Positions 47,647-56,336 of a stretch of 64,000 bases of DNA are shown one piece after another. The DNA is from Lacinutrix jangbogonensis (GTDB lineage: Bacteria; Bacteroidota; Bacteroidia; Flavobacteriales; Flavobacteriaceae), in assembly GCF_000797445.1 (NCBI RefSeq), contig NZ_JSWF01000012.1, forward strand, positions 62,001 through 126,000. Reading direction: 5' to 3'. The notes beneath the pieces are model-generated. The model ran no database searches. It was not told the DNA's origin and saw only the letters and a list, made by a program, of their open reading frames with translations. Position numbers and translations under genes: made by a program. Numbering within the stretch: position 1 is the first letter of the stretch; each line of letters begins with the position of its first letter.

Positions 47647-49003
47647 AAAATATAAATTATCGCTATTACTTAGAATCTTTGCTGTTTTCTGTTTGCTATT
47701 GATTTTGGCATTTGGCATGCTCACTTTAGATTTTAAGACGAAAGCTTTAATCTCTATAATTACCCTAGCTCCAATTGTTTTAATTCTAGTTTTGCTGATA
47801 AATAGTCTCTTTAAATTTATTATAAGGAGGCATAAATCGATGCATGATTTTTTTGAATCTGTGAAGTACAACGATTATTCTCAGTGGTTCAATGAAAAAT
47901 CTGGGCCAGAAGATATTAGAGAACTTCATCAAGGCTTTAATGCTGTTAATCAAAAAATTAAGGACATTAACAAGGACAAGGAAACACAGTATTTGTATTT
48001 GGAAAAAATATTGGAATTAATTGACACAGGTATTGTGGCTTATAGCATAAGTACCGGAAACGTTATATGGATTAATGAATCCTTTAAAGAACTTTTAAAA
48101 ACACCTACTTTAAAGAATATTAAGTTTGTAAAAAAGAGAAGTCAAAACATCTTTAAAACTGTTTTTGAAGCGCAACATGTCAATGGAAGTACAATAACTA
48201 TAGACACAGAGAAAAATAAAGCGAAACTATTAATTTCTACTGCTCATTTTAAGATGAATAACGAGGAATTTAAGTTAATTGTGTTGCAGAATATTGATAA
48301 TACTTTAAATCAAAATCAATCGGAAGCATGGAATAAATTACTTCATATAATGACGCATGAAATTATGAATTCAATTACTCCAATTTCTTCTTTAGCTGAA
48401 ACCTTACAAGCTGAAATTAAATTAAATATTGAAGATTCAAAGAAATATCCTATAGATACGAACGATCTTTATTTGAGTGTTAATAGTATACAGAAAAGGA
48501 GCGAAGGCTTAATGAATTTTTCAAAATCTTATCGTGGACTTAATAAAATCACAACAATAAATGCAAGTAAAGTTTATGTGAGAGAATTGTTTGATGGAAT
48601 TAATAATTTATTAAAGTCTTCTTTAAAAAGTAAAGGTATTGACTTACAGTTTATAATAGACAGCCAGAAACTTCAAATTAGTATGGACGCTGTACTTATT
48701 GAGCAAGTATTAATTAATTTAATAATGAATAGTGTCGATGCTTGCATTGAAAGAGATCAACCAAAAATTATTATTTCTGCAAAGACAAGTAGTGAGGGTT
48801 ACGCTATTATTAAAATCAGAGATAATGGGAAAGGGATACCTGAAGTACTCTTAGATAAAATATTTATACCTTTTTTTACTTCAAAAAAGAAAGGTAGTGG
48901 TATTGGCTTAAGTTTATGTCAACAAATTATGTTTCTTCATAAAGGTCAAATTCAAGCAAACTCTATTGAGAATAACGGAACTGAAATTAGATTGGTATTT
49001 TAA
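47636..49003 (+). CDS. Sensor histidine kinase
   Basis: 455 residues. Two membrane segments near the N-terminus with almost no periplasmic loop (FAVFCLLLILAFGMLTL, ALISIITLAPIVLILVLLI), so it probably senses in or through the membrane. A PAS-like region follows (ELIDTGIVAYSISTGNVIWI), then the phospho-acceptor block THEIMNSITPISSLAE and the ATPase domain with N-box NLIMNSVDACIE, RDNGKGIP and GSGIGLSLCQQI. Its partner is the overlapping sigma-54 regulator. Confidence 0.92.
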   Translation: MAYRKYKLSLLLRIFAVFCLLLILAFGMLTLDFKTKALISIITLAPIVLILVLLINSLFKFIIRRHKSMHDFFESVKYNDYSQWFNEKSGPEDIRELHQGFNAVNQKIKDINKDKETQYLYLEKILELIDTGIVAYSISTGNVIWINESFKELLKTPTLKNIKFVKKRSQNIFKTVFEAQHVNGSTITIDTEKNKAKLLISTAHFKMNNEEFKLIVLQNIDNTLNQNQSEAWNKLLHIMTHEIMNSITPISSLAETLQAEIKLNIEDSKKYPIDTNDLYLSVNSIQKRSEGLMNFSKSYRGLNKITTINASKVYVRELFDGINNLLKSSLKSKGIDLQFIIDSQKLQISMDAVLIEQVLINLIMNSVDACIERDQPKIIISAKTSSEGYAIIKIRDNGKGIPEVLLDKIFIPFFTSKKKGSGIGLSLCQQIMFLHKGQIQANSIENNGTEIRLVF

Positions 49004-49050
49004 TTTATTTCACCATTAGTTTACGTTTAACTTTTTTAAAGTTTGTAATG

Positions 49051-49203
49051 TTTCGTTGATATAAAACCGTTTCAATATTGAAGTAAGTTAGAAGTAAAGT
49101 AAGTTAGCGAGTTCCTTATAAAGTTAAGTCGTTTTGTTTATTCTTAAAAACAGAAAAGCCACATCTTTCGATGTGGCTTTTCAAAATAGTTTATAAAATC
49201 TAG
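49051..49203. repeat. yceI-tail repeat module, copy D (parent locus)
   Basis: The 3' flank of the intact yceI on the minus strand and of the kinase gene on the plus strand. It has TTGATATAAAACCG, AAAGTTAAGTCGTTTTGTTT and the hairpin at 49154-49181. Copies A, B and C share this order, and also the adjoining yceI 3' coding end, so this locus is the likely source. Confidence 0.8.
49154..49181. terminator. Bidirectional terminator between kinase gene and yceI
   Basis: AAAAGCCACAT pairs with ATGTGGCTTTT around CTTTCG. It lies between converging genes and is flanked by A and T runs on both sides. Confidence 0.8.
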
Positions 49204-49845
49204 TTATGCTTTTTTAGCTGTAATAGAGATTTTTAACTCTACATCATCTTTAATCATGTAATCTCCAAGTTTTGCAGGATCTGCAAATTTCCCAGAGTTA
49301 TACTTAATGTTCCATTCAGTTCTATCAATAGTAAATACATCACTAGTAATGGTCATCATGTCACCAGTCATTCCAACTGTTACAGGAACAGTAACATTCT
49401 TCTTAATACCTTTCATCATTAAGTTACCGCTTATTTTTCCATTTTCAACACTTGTGATTTCGAAAGATGCATTTGGATGTTTTTCAACATCAAAGAAATC
49501 ATCAGCTTTTAAATGTCCTTCTAATTTTCCTTTTTGCACTGCATCTTCAATATCAGTGTTTTTTAAAGTAGCAATATCAAAAATAAAGCTTCCACCTACT
49601 AATTGATTTCCTTTAGTTTTTGCAACACCATTAGATACGTTTATAGTACCAGAATGTCCTCCAACGATTTTGTTTGCCTTCCAAATAATCATAGACTTTT
49701 CTGGAATGGCTTTGTATTTTGCTTCAACTTCAACCTCAACAACTTCTTTTGCATCTGTAGTCTCTGCTTCAGTTCCTTTTTTACAACCTACAACAGCAAG
49801 ACCTAATGCTAATACTGTGAAGATATTTAATACTTGTTTTCTCAT
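49204..49845 (-). CDS. YceI-family lipoprotein
   Basis: 213 residues with a lipobox (AVVGC, Cys21) and an acidic linker. The lipocalin-like YceI barrel is seen in SMIIWKANKIVGGHSGTINV, GGSFIFDIATLKNTD, GHLKADDFFDVEKHPNASF, GIKKNVTVPV and FTIDRTEWNIKYNSGKF. These proteins bind polyisoprenoid chains in the envelope. Intact, with its own promoter box; the parent of the dispersed tail modules. Confidence 0.92.
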   Translation of the reverse strand: MRKQVLNIFTVLALGLAVVGCKKGTEAETTDAKEVVEVEVEAKYKAIPEKSMIIWKANKIVGGHSGTINVSNGVAKTKGNQLVGGSFIFDIATLKNTDIEDAVQKGKLEGHLKADDFFDVEKHPNASFEITSVENGKISGNLMMKGIKKNVTVPVTVGMTGDMMTITSDVFTIDRTEWNIKYNSGKFADPAKLGDYMIKDDVELKISITAKKA

Positions 49846-49871
49846 TTTAAACTTTGTTTATGTTTGAGCTG

Positions 49872-49879
49872 CAAATGTA
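49872..49879 (-). promoter_or_regulatory. Bacteroidota-type -7 box of yceI
   Basis: TACATTTG on the minus strand fits TAnnTTTG and lies 27 bases before the ATG. Confidence 0.5.
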
Positions 49880-50048
49880 AAAAACATTCCATGGAAAATA
49901 CTTAATTTTTTCATAAATAATATTAAGATTTTGTAAGCAAAATTAGTTTTACCTAATTTGATGTTTAACAGATGTTAAATGCACCTGTAAACTTCAGGGC
50001 AACATAAAAAAAAATAATGACATTTTGGCATTTTTATAATAATGGCAG

Positions 50049-50056
50049 TACTTTTG
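50049..50056 (+). promoter_or_regulatory. Bacteroidota-type promoter of grpE-dnaJ
   Basis: TACTTTTG fits TAnnTTTG, with TTTTG 21 bases upstream near 50023. It lies 35 bases before grpE. No CIRCE element is seen. Confidence 0.55.
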
Positions 50057-50090
50057 CCAATCTTAAAATGGTAATAAAATAAAGACACAA

Positions 50091-50633
50091 ATGAGCAAAG
50101 CAAAAGATATAAAAGAAGATATAATCGAAGAGCAAGTAGAAGCAACAACAGAGGCCGAGACTTTTGAGGTTGAAGAATTATCTACAGAAGATAAGCTTAC
50201 TGTAGAATTAGGTCAAGAAAAAGATAAGTTTTTAAGATTGTTTGCGGAATTCGAAAATTATAAAAAACGTACATCTAAAGAGCGCGTAGAGCTATTTAAA
50301 ACAGCTAGTAAAGATGTCATGGTGTCAATGTTGCCAATTTTAGACGATTTCGAGCGTGCTTTGTTGCATATAGAAGACGATAAAGAAGCCGAAGGATTAA
50401 GAAAAGGTGTAGAATTAATATACCAAAAACTATTATCTACTTTAAGTCAAAAAGGTTTAGCAGCAATAGATGTAAGGCAAGGTGATACTTTCGATTCTGA
50501 AAAACATCAAGCAATAACACAAGTTCCTGCACCAAGCAAAAAATTAAAAGGAAAAATTATAGATGTTGTAGAAAAAGGATACAAGCTTGGAGAAACAATA
50601 ATTCGTTTCCCAAAAGTAGTTATCGGACAATAA
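50091..50633 (+). CDS. grpE: Nucleotide exchange factor GrpE
   Basis: 180 residues. It releases ADP from DnaK. An acidic N-terminal region is followed by the long coiled coil (KFLRLFAEFENYKKRTSKER) and the beta-domain (QGDTFDSEKHQAI, GYKLGETIIRFPKVVIG). Length and motifs are normal. It leads dnaJ by about 50 bases. Confidence 0.95.
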   Translation: MSKAKDIKEDIIEEQVEATTEAETFEVEELSTEDKLTVELGQEKDKFLRLFAEFENYKKRTSKERVELFKTASKDVMVSMLPILDDFERALLHIEDDKEAEGLRKGVELIYQKLLSTLSQKGLAAIDVRQGDTFDSEKHQAITQVPAPSKKLKGKIIDVVEKGYKLGETIIRFPKVVIGQ

Positions 50634-50682
50634 AATATTAACTTAAAATAATTTCCTTCTCTTTAAGAAGGTTAGGATGGGA

Positions 50683-51816
50683 ATGGCAAAAAAAGATTAT
50701 TACGAAACACTAGGGATTAGCAAAAATGCTACGGCTGCTGAAATTAAAAAGGGCTACCGAAAGAAAGCTATCGAGTTTCATCCAGATAAAAATCCAGACG
50801 ATTCAACTGCAGAAGCTAAATTTAAAGAGGCTGCAGAAGCTTACGAAGTTTTAAGCGACGACAATAAAAAAGCACGTTACGACCAATATGGTCACCAAGC
50901 CTTTGAAGGCGGAGGTGGTTTTGGCGGCGGCGGCGGAGGTGGCATGAATATGGACGACATATTCAGCCAATTCGGAGACATCTTTGGAGGCGGCGGAGGC
51001 GGCGGCTTCTCTGGTTTTGGAGGCGGTTTTGGTGGAGGCCAACAACGTCGCGTAAAAGGTAGTAACCTGCGTATTCGAGTAAAATTAACACTAGAAGAAA
51101 TTGCTAATGGTGTTGAGAAAAAAATTAAAGTAAAGCGTAAAGTTCAGGCCGAAGGTACTACATACCAAACGTGTGGAACTTGTAATGGATCCGGTCAAGT
51201 GACTAGAGTTACAAACACCATTTTAGGTCGTATGCAAACGGCAAGTCCATGCACCAGTTGTGGAGGAGCAGGACAAACTATAGATAAAAAACCAGCAGGA
51301 GCAGATGGGCAAGGTTTAATTGTAAAAGAGGAAACCATCTCGGTTAAAATTCCAGCAGGAGTTGTAGATGGTATGCAACTTAAAGTCACTGGAAAAGGAA
51401 ACGATGCTCCTGGTAACGGAATTGCAGGAGATTTATTAGTAGCCATAGAAGAACAAGATCACGAAACGTTACAACGTGAAGGTGATAACTTACATTACGA
51501 TTTATACGTAAGTTTACCAGATGCTATTTTAGGTGCTTCTAAAGAAATAGATACTGTTACCGGAAAGGTACGTATTAAGGTTGAAGCAGGTTTACAATCT
51601 GGAAAGATTTTACGCTTACGCGGAAAAGGTATTCCAAGTATTAATGGGTATGGTAAAGGCGATTTATTAGTACATGTTAATGTATGGACACCAAAGACAT
51701 TAAGTAAAGAACAGAAAGAATTTTTTGAAAAAATGAAGGACGATGAACATTTTTCACCGAAACCAGAACGAAGTGATAAATCGTTTTTCGAAAAGGTAAA
51801 AGATATGTTTTCATAG
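50683..51816 (+). CDS. dnaJ: Chaperone DnaJ with a reduced zinc domain
   Basis: 377 residues from MAKKDYYETLGI; two more residues are possible upstream. J-domain with HPD in FHPDKNPD, then a Gly/Phe-rich stretch with long glycine runs, then the cysteine region. Only two CxxCxGxG motifs are present (CGTCNGSG, CTSCGGAG) instead of four, so only one zinc site can form; this seems to be normal in Flavobacteria. The C-terminal substrate domains follow (VKIPAGVVDGMQLKV, LRLRGKGIP). Confidence 0.95.
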   Translation: MAKKDYYETLGISKNATAAEIKKGYRKKAIEFHPDKNPDDSTAEAKFKEAAEAYEVLSDDNKKARYDQYGHQAFEGGGGFGGGGGGGMNMDDIFSQFGDIFGGGGGGGFSGFGGGFGGGQQRRVKGSNLRIRVKLTLEEIANGVEKKIKVKRKVQAEGTTYQTCGTCNGSGQVTRVTNTILGRMQTASPCTSCGGAGQTIDKKPAGADGQGLIVKEETISVKIPAGVVDGMQLKVTGKGNDAPGNGIAGDLLVAIEEQDHETLQREGDNLHYDLYVSLPDAILGASKEIDTVTGKVRIKVEAGLQSGKILRLRGKGIPSINGYGKGDLLVHVNVWTPKTLSKEQKEFFEKMKDDEHFSPKPERSDKSFFEKVKDMFS

Positions 51817-51835
51817 CCTTTACAGTATTTTATAT

Positions 51836-51869
51836 AAAAAATCTGCAATAGTATTGCGGATTTTTTTTT
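51836..51869 (+). terminator. Rho-independent terminator after dnaJ
   Basis: ATCTGCAAT pairs with ATTGCGGAT (one G-U pair) across AGT, followed by eight or more T. Confidence 0.85.
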
Positions 51870-51921
51870 GTTAAAAATTCAAGTTATTTGGTCAAAAAAG
51901 AGATAGTTAAACAAAAAATAG

Positions 51922-51929
51922 TATATTTG
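51922..51929 (+). promoter_or_regulatory. Bacteroidota-type -7 box of the candidate small RNA
   Basis: TATATTTG fits TAnnTTTG. A start seven bases downstream would fall at 51936, exactly where the first hairpin begins. A -33 box is weak or absent. Confidence 0.5.
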
Positions 51930-51935
51930 ATTTAT

Positions 51936-52020
51936 CATTGGTTTGCGCCAATGGTAATTTTTCTTTTTCATAGCAATTTTTTCCCATCCTTTATTTGCGT
52001 AAAGGGTGGGTTTTGTTTTT
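51936..52020 (+). ncRNA. Candidate small RNA with two hairpins sharing the loop TTTGCG
   Basis: The first hairpin is CATTGG-TTTGCG-CCAATG (51936-51953). The second is CCCATCCTTTA-TTTGCG-TAAAGGGTGGG (51983-52010, one G-U pair), followed by TTTTGTTTTT, so it reads as a terminator. Both loops are the same hexamer. Between them lies an unpaired T-rich stretch that could act as a seed. A -7 box sits just upstream, and the stretch is independent of dnaJ, whose terminator lies 66 bases earlier. No protein frame explains it. Confidence 0.6.
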
Positions 52021-52211
52021 AATAAGATTCTGTTTTTTGAAGCGTAAATTGTGAACTAAAAATAGTTAGTCAAATTATACCCAAATCATAGTATCGGAAT
52101 CTTTAAATTAGACGACTATTTATATTATACCTTACAGCGTTAAAATAATTCTAAACAACAAAGCATACCAACTAACATTTTCTATATTTACGCAAACAAC
52201 AACTATACTAT
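52021..52211. other. Leader of the NatAB-like operon
   Basis: 191 bases of AT-rich DNA between the candidate RNA and the ABC transporter gene. A promoter for the operon must lie here, but no full TAnnTTTG box is evident. Confidence 0.4.
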
Positions 52212-53138
52212 ATGCAAAACTTATTAGAAGCACAGTCGGTTTCTAAAAATTTCGGTGACTTTAAAGCACTTAACAACGTTTCTATTGCAGTTGAAAAAGG
52301 AAGTATATTTGGACTTCTTGGTCCAAATGGTGCAGGGAAAACAACTTTAATTCGTATTATAAATCAAATTACAATGCCAGATAAAGGGCAAGTGTTATTA
52401 GATGGAGAACCTTTACAAAGGCACCACATTCAAAATATTGGTTATTTACCAGAAGAACGTGGTTTATATAAGAATATGAAGGTTGGTGAACAGGCGTTAT
52501 ACCTAGCACAACTTAAAGGTCTAGATAAAGCTGAAGCGAAAAAGCGTTTGTTATTCTGGTTCGATAGATTAGAGATTGGCGATTGGTGGAACAAAAAAAT
52601 TCAAGAGCTATCTAAAGGTATGGCACAAAAAATTCAGTTTGTAGTTACTGTTTTACATCAACCAAAATTATTGATTTTCGACGAGCCTTTTTCAGGTTTC
52701 GATCCCATAAATGCAGATATTATTAAAAATGAAATATTAAGACTTCGTGAGGAAGGTGCAACCGTTATTTTTTCAACACATCGTATGGAATCTGTTGAAG
52801 AATTGTGCGATCATATTGCGTTAATTCATAAATCAAATAAAATTTTAGATGGCAATCTTAACGCTATTAAAAGACAATATAAGTCTAATACTTTCGAGGT
52901 TGGTATTAACACAGAGAATGCGTCAGAATTACAACGTTCACTTTTAGAAAAATTTATAGTTTCTCCAGCGGAATTTAAGTCTTTAAACAATGAATTGAAG
53001 CTAAAAGTGAAGCTTTCAGAAAACGAATCTGCAAATCAATTATTAAATTATTTAACCACTAGAGGAGAAGTGTCTCATTTTACAGAAGTGATACCAAGTG
53101 CTAGCGATATTTTTATTCAAGCTGTTAAGAATAATTAA
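52212..53138 (+). CDS. ABC transporter ATPase, NatA-like
   Basis: 308 residues. Walker A GPNGAGKTT (37-45), signature LSKGMAQKIQ, Walker B LLIFDEPFSGFDP and H-loop FSTHRMESVEEL. The C-terminal 80 residues are the extension usual in the NatA group. It pairs with the permease six bases downstream. NatAB-type pumps export sodium or other small ions or drugs; the substrate here is inferred only from family. Confidence 0.88.
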   Translation: MQNLLEAQSVSKNFGDFKALNNVSIAVEKGSIFGLLGPNGAGKTTLIRIINQITMPDKGQVLLDGEPLQRHHIQNIGYLPEERGLYKNMKVGEQALYLAQLKGLDKAEAKKRLLFWFDRLEIGDWWNKKIQELSKGMAQKIQFVVTVLHQPKLLIFDEPFSGFDPINADIIKNEILRLREEGATVIFSTHRMESVEELCDHIALIHKSNKILDGNLNAIKRQYKSNTFEVGINTENASELQRSLLEKFIVSPAEFKSLNNELKLKVKLSENESANQLLNYLTTRGEVSHFTEVIPSASDIFIQAVKNN

Positions 53139-53143
53139 AAACT

Positions 53144-54478
53144 ATGAACCATTTACCACTTATAATAAAACGCGAGTACTTAACTAAAGTGAGAAATAAG
53201 GCCTTTATAATTATGACTTTTTTAAGTCCGTTAATTATGATTGCTCTCTTTTCTTTAGTAGCGTATTTATCCCAATTAAATAATACAAAACAAAAAAACA
53301 TTACTGTTTTAGATGAGTCAGGACTTATAGAGTCTATTTTTACTGATAAAGAAACCGTTAAGTACACCATTTTAGATGCTGTAACTTTAGAGGATGCAAA
53401 AGCAATTGTAGAAGAACAAGAAAATTATGGATTGCTTTATATTTCGGACTTTAAAAGTACTACTACGAGCATTCGAGAAGATGAAAAAAGGAATGTAGAT
53501 GTAGAGTTTTATTCTAGTGAAACACCTTCGCTAAGTATTATTTCTGCTTTAGAAGTAAAAGTTGAAAAACGCCTAAAAGAACTTAATCTTGAGAAAAAAG
53601 GTGTAGATCAAGCAATCCTTAAAGCAGCTACAGTCAATATAAATATAAATCAAGAAAATTTTACGGGAGAAAAAACGTCTAAACAAGATAGTGTTGTCAA
53701 ACTTATTTTTGGAGGTGCTGCAGGTTACTTACTTTTTATGTTTATAATCATTTATGGAAACATGATCATGCGTTCTGTAATAGAAGAAAAAACAAGCAGA
53801 ATAATTGAGGTTATTATATCTTCTGTGAAGCCAATTCAACTTATGCTAGGTAAAATTATTGGTACTACACTCGCGGGAATCACACAGTTTGGTATTTGGA
53901 TAATTTTAGGTAGTATATTAATGATTATAGCCTCTTTAATTTTTGATATCGATTTTACTCAAGTCAATACACCACAGCAAGAACTCGTCACGCAAGCTAT
54001 GCAAAATCCAAATGCAAATGCAGATGCACAATTATTTATAAATGCCTTTTTAAATATGCCCTTAGCAAATTTAGTAATAGCCTTTATCTTGTTTTTTGTT
54101 AGTGGTTATTTGTTATACAGTTCGTTATATGCAGCAATTGGAGCAGCAGTAGATAATGAGACCGACACACAACAGTTTATGTTGCCTATAATTATGCCAT
54201 TAATTTTGGCAGTATATGTTGGAGGATTCACCGTTATTGAAGATCCACATGGTACAGTAGCAACTGTATTCTCTTTTATACCCTTTACATCTCCAGTTGT
54301 TATGCTCATGCGTATTCCTTTTGGAGTACCTATTTGGCAACAAATACTGTCTTTGTTAATATTAATTGGTACATTTATGTTCACCATTTGGATGGCTTCA
54401 AAAATATATCGCGTTGGGATATTAATGTATGGAAAAAAACCAACCTATAGAGAGCTTTTAAAATGGATTAAATATTAA
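53144..54478 (+). CDS. ABC-2 type permease, NatB-like
   Basis: 444 residues: a first membrane segment (FIIMTFLSPLIMIALFSLVAY), a large extracytoplasmic region of about 150 residues, then five further segments (AAGYLLFMFIIIYGNMIMRS, ITQFGIWIILGSILMIIASL, LVIAFILFFVSGYLLYSSLY, MLPIIMPLILAVYVGGF, ILSLLILIGTFMFTIWM) with the EEKTSRIIEVIISSVKP coupling block. This is the NatB layout. Its stop overlaps the next start by one base (TAATG). Confidence 0.88.
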   Translation: MNHLPLIIKREYLTKVRNKAFIIMTFLSPLIMIALFSLVAYLSQLNNTKQKNITVLDESGLIESIFTDKETVKYTILDAVTLEDAKAIVEEQENYGLLYISDFKSTTTSIREDEKRNVDVEFYSSETPSLSIISALEVKVEKRLKELNLEKKGVDQAILKAATVNININQENFTGEKTSKQDSVVKLIFGGAAGYLLFMFIIIYGNMIMRSVIEEKTSRIIEVIISSVKPIQLMLGKIIGTTLAGITQFGIWIILGSILMIIASLIFDIDFTQVNTPQQELVTQAMQNPNANADAQLFINAFLNMPLANLVIAFILFFVSGYLLYSSLYAAIGAAVDNETDTQQFMLPIIMPLILAVYVGGFTVIEDPHGTVATVFSFIPFTSPVVMLMRIPFGVPIWQQILSLLILIGTFMFTIWMASKIYRVGILMYGKKPTYRELLKWIKY

Positions 54479-55437
54479 TGATGCAAGAGAACGTAGGTAA
54501 CAAAATAGGAGAAACGGTGGAAGATTTTAGTGATGTCATTACTGAAAGCACTATTTGGGAAAAGCTTATCGAGTTTTTAAATTATAAACTTTTTTCATTC
54601 ACAGATGATAAAGGTATAGAAACAGGTTTTTTTAAAATAAAGTATATCTTATTAATTTTAATTGTCTTAATTCTAACAACGTACATTCTTCGTTGGGCTA
54701 AAAAATTGCTAACTCGCAATATGCCAGACACTGATAGGGTGAAATTTACAACGGTGTTTTCTTTCGTGAGGTGGTTAATTTATGCCATTGTGTTTTTAGT
54801 AGCAATAGATTCTGTAGGTATCGATGTTACTGCTGTTTTTGCAGCTTCAGCAGCTTTATTAATTGGTATTGGTTTAGCGCTACAAACTTTATTTCAAGAT
54901 ATAATTTCGGGTGTATTTATTTTAGTAGATCAATCTGTTCACGTTGGTGATATTATAGAGCTTGAAGGCAAAGTTGGTCGCGTAGAAGAAATTAAACTAC
55001 GAACTACAAGAGCTGTTACAATAGATAATAAAGTGTTAGTAATACCAAATCATTTATACTTAACTAATAGTTTGTATAATTGGACTCAAAATGGTTCTTC
55101 AACTAGAGAATCAGTAGATGTTGGTGTTGCATATGGAAGTGATGTAGAATTGGTTAAAAAGTTGTTATTAGAAGCTGCAAAATCTTCAAAATTAGTATTT
55201 GAAAATCCAGCGCCTGTTGTGATATTTAGGGATTTTGGAGAAAGTTCTTTAGATTTTAGAGTTGCTTTTACATTAGGAGATAGTTTTAATGCTAGATTTC
55301 CTAAAAGTGATATACGTTTTGCTATCGATAGACTTTTTAGAGAAAATAATATTAGTATTCCTTTTCCACAACGCGATGTACATGTTATTCAAAAAGAGGA
55401 TCAGAATATTCAATTTAAGGTGAATTCGAAACAGTAA
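54478..55437 (+). CDS. MscS-family mechanosensitive channel
   Basis: 319 residues. Three membrane segments (YILLILIVLILTTYILRW; WLIYAIVFLVAIDSVGI; and the pore helix VFAASAALLIGIGLALQTLF) then the beta-domain (QDIISGVFILVDQSVHVGD, GRVEEIKLRTT, VLVIPNHLY). It opens under hypo-osmotic shock to release solutes. Translational coupling to an ion exporter-like ABC permease suggests a shared osmotic or ionic theme. Confidence 0.9.
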   Translation: MMQENVGNKIGETVEDFSDVITESTIWEKLIEFLNYKLFSFTDDKGIETGFFKIKYILLILIVLILTTYILRWAKKLLTRNMPDTDRVKFTTVFSFVRWLIYAIVFLVAIDSVGIDVTAVFAASAALLIGIGLALQTLFQDIISGVFILVDQSVHVGDIIELEGKVGRVEEIKLRTTRAVTIDNKVLVIPNHLYLTNSLYNWTQNGSSTRESVDVGVAYGSDVELVKKLLLEAAKSSKLVFENPAPVVIFRDFGESSLDFRVAFTLGDSFNARFPKSDIRFAIDRLFRENNISIPFPQRDVHVIQKEDQNIQFKVNSKQ

Positions 55438-55451
55438 GGATCTAATAGTTT

Positions 55452-56336
55452 ATGCAAATTCAAACGGCTAATTTTATTGTAATAGTATTATTTATAATGG
55501 CATTTCAAAGTGCCTATGCGCAGCTTACAGATTTAGCACGTTTTGAGTATTCTTATATACCAAAAGGAGATTCCGAAGATAGTTTTAATAGATTTAGAGG
55601 CTTAGTTAATTATCCAATTAAAACGAAAGAAGATTGCTACTTAGTTGTTGGTGGTGAATATAGTAGAATAGCTTTAGATATAAAAGATCATTATCCTTTT
55701 AGGACTTCAAATTTATCACGTTTACATATCATAGATTTAAATGTTGGTTACACTTTTAAGTTAGAAAGTGGTTGGCGCTTAGGAGCAAAAATTACACCTA
55801 GAATAGCTTCAACATTAAGGCATAAAATAACTGGTGACGATATTTTGTTAAACGGAGGTGTCTATGCTATAAATGATAGAACAAAAGACGAATCTGTTGA
55901 TAAACCATACCGCTTAATTTTAGGATTGACATACAATAGTACTATTGGAATACCATTACCATTGCCTTTTGTAAGTTATTATAGACGCGTAAACGAGCAT
56001 TGGTCTTTTAATTTGGGAGTACCTAAGACAAATGTGAAATACTTGTTTAGTGAACATAGTATTTTACAAACATTTGTAGGAATCGATGGCTATTTTGCGA
56101 ATATTCAAGATCCTATAATAATTGATAGTAATCAAGCAGATCATATTTCTTTATCTATTGTTGTTGCTGGGTTTGGTTACGAATATTGTTTTACAGACCA
56201 TTTAGTATGGTATGCATATTCTGGTTATACATTAAGCATGAATAATCAATTACGTGATGATAATAGAGAAGAAGTTTATAAATTAGACAATGTAAACGCG
56301 TTTTACTTAAGAACAGGAATTAAATTTAAAATATAA
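55452..56336 (+). CDS. Outer-membrane beta-barrel protein, DUF6268-like
   Basis: 294 residues with a signal peptide (FIVIVLFIMAFQSAYAQ). Alternating strands such as DCYLVVGGEYSRIALD, WRLGAKITPRIASTL and LSIVVAGFGYEYCF fit an outer-membrane barrel; the terminal strand ends FYLRTGIKFKI. I recall this pattern as DUF6268. Fourteen bases after the MscS gene and overlapping the next start by one base (TAATG), so it belongs to the operon. Confidence 0.7.
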   Translation: MQIQTANFIVIVLFIMAFQSAYAQLTDLARFEYSYIPKGDSEDSFNRFRGLVNYPIKTKEDCYLVVGGEYSRIALDIKDHYPFRTSNLSRLHIIDLNVGYTFKLESGWRLGAKITPRIASTLRHKITGDDILLNGGVYAINDRTKDESVDKPYRLILGLTYNSTIGIPLPLPFVSYYRRVNEHWSFNLGVPKTNVKYLFSEHSILQTFVGIDGYFANIQDPIIIDSNQADHISLSIVVAGFGYEYCFTDHLVWYAYSGYTLSMNNQLRDDNREEVYKLDNVNAFYLRTGIKFKI

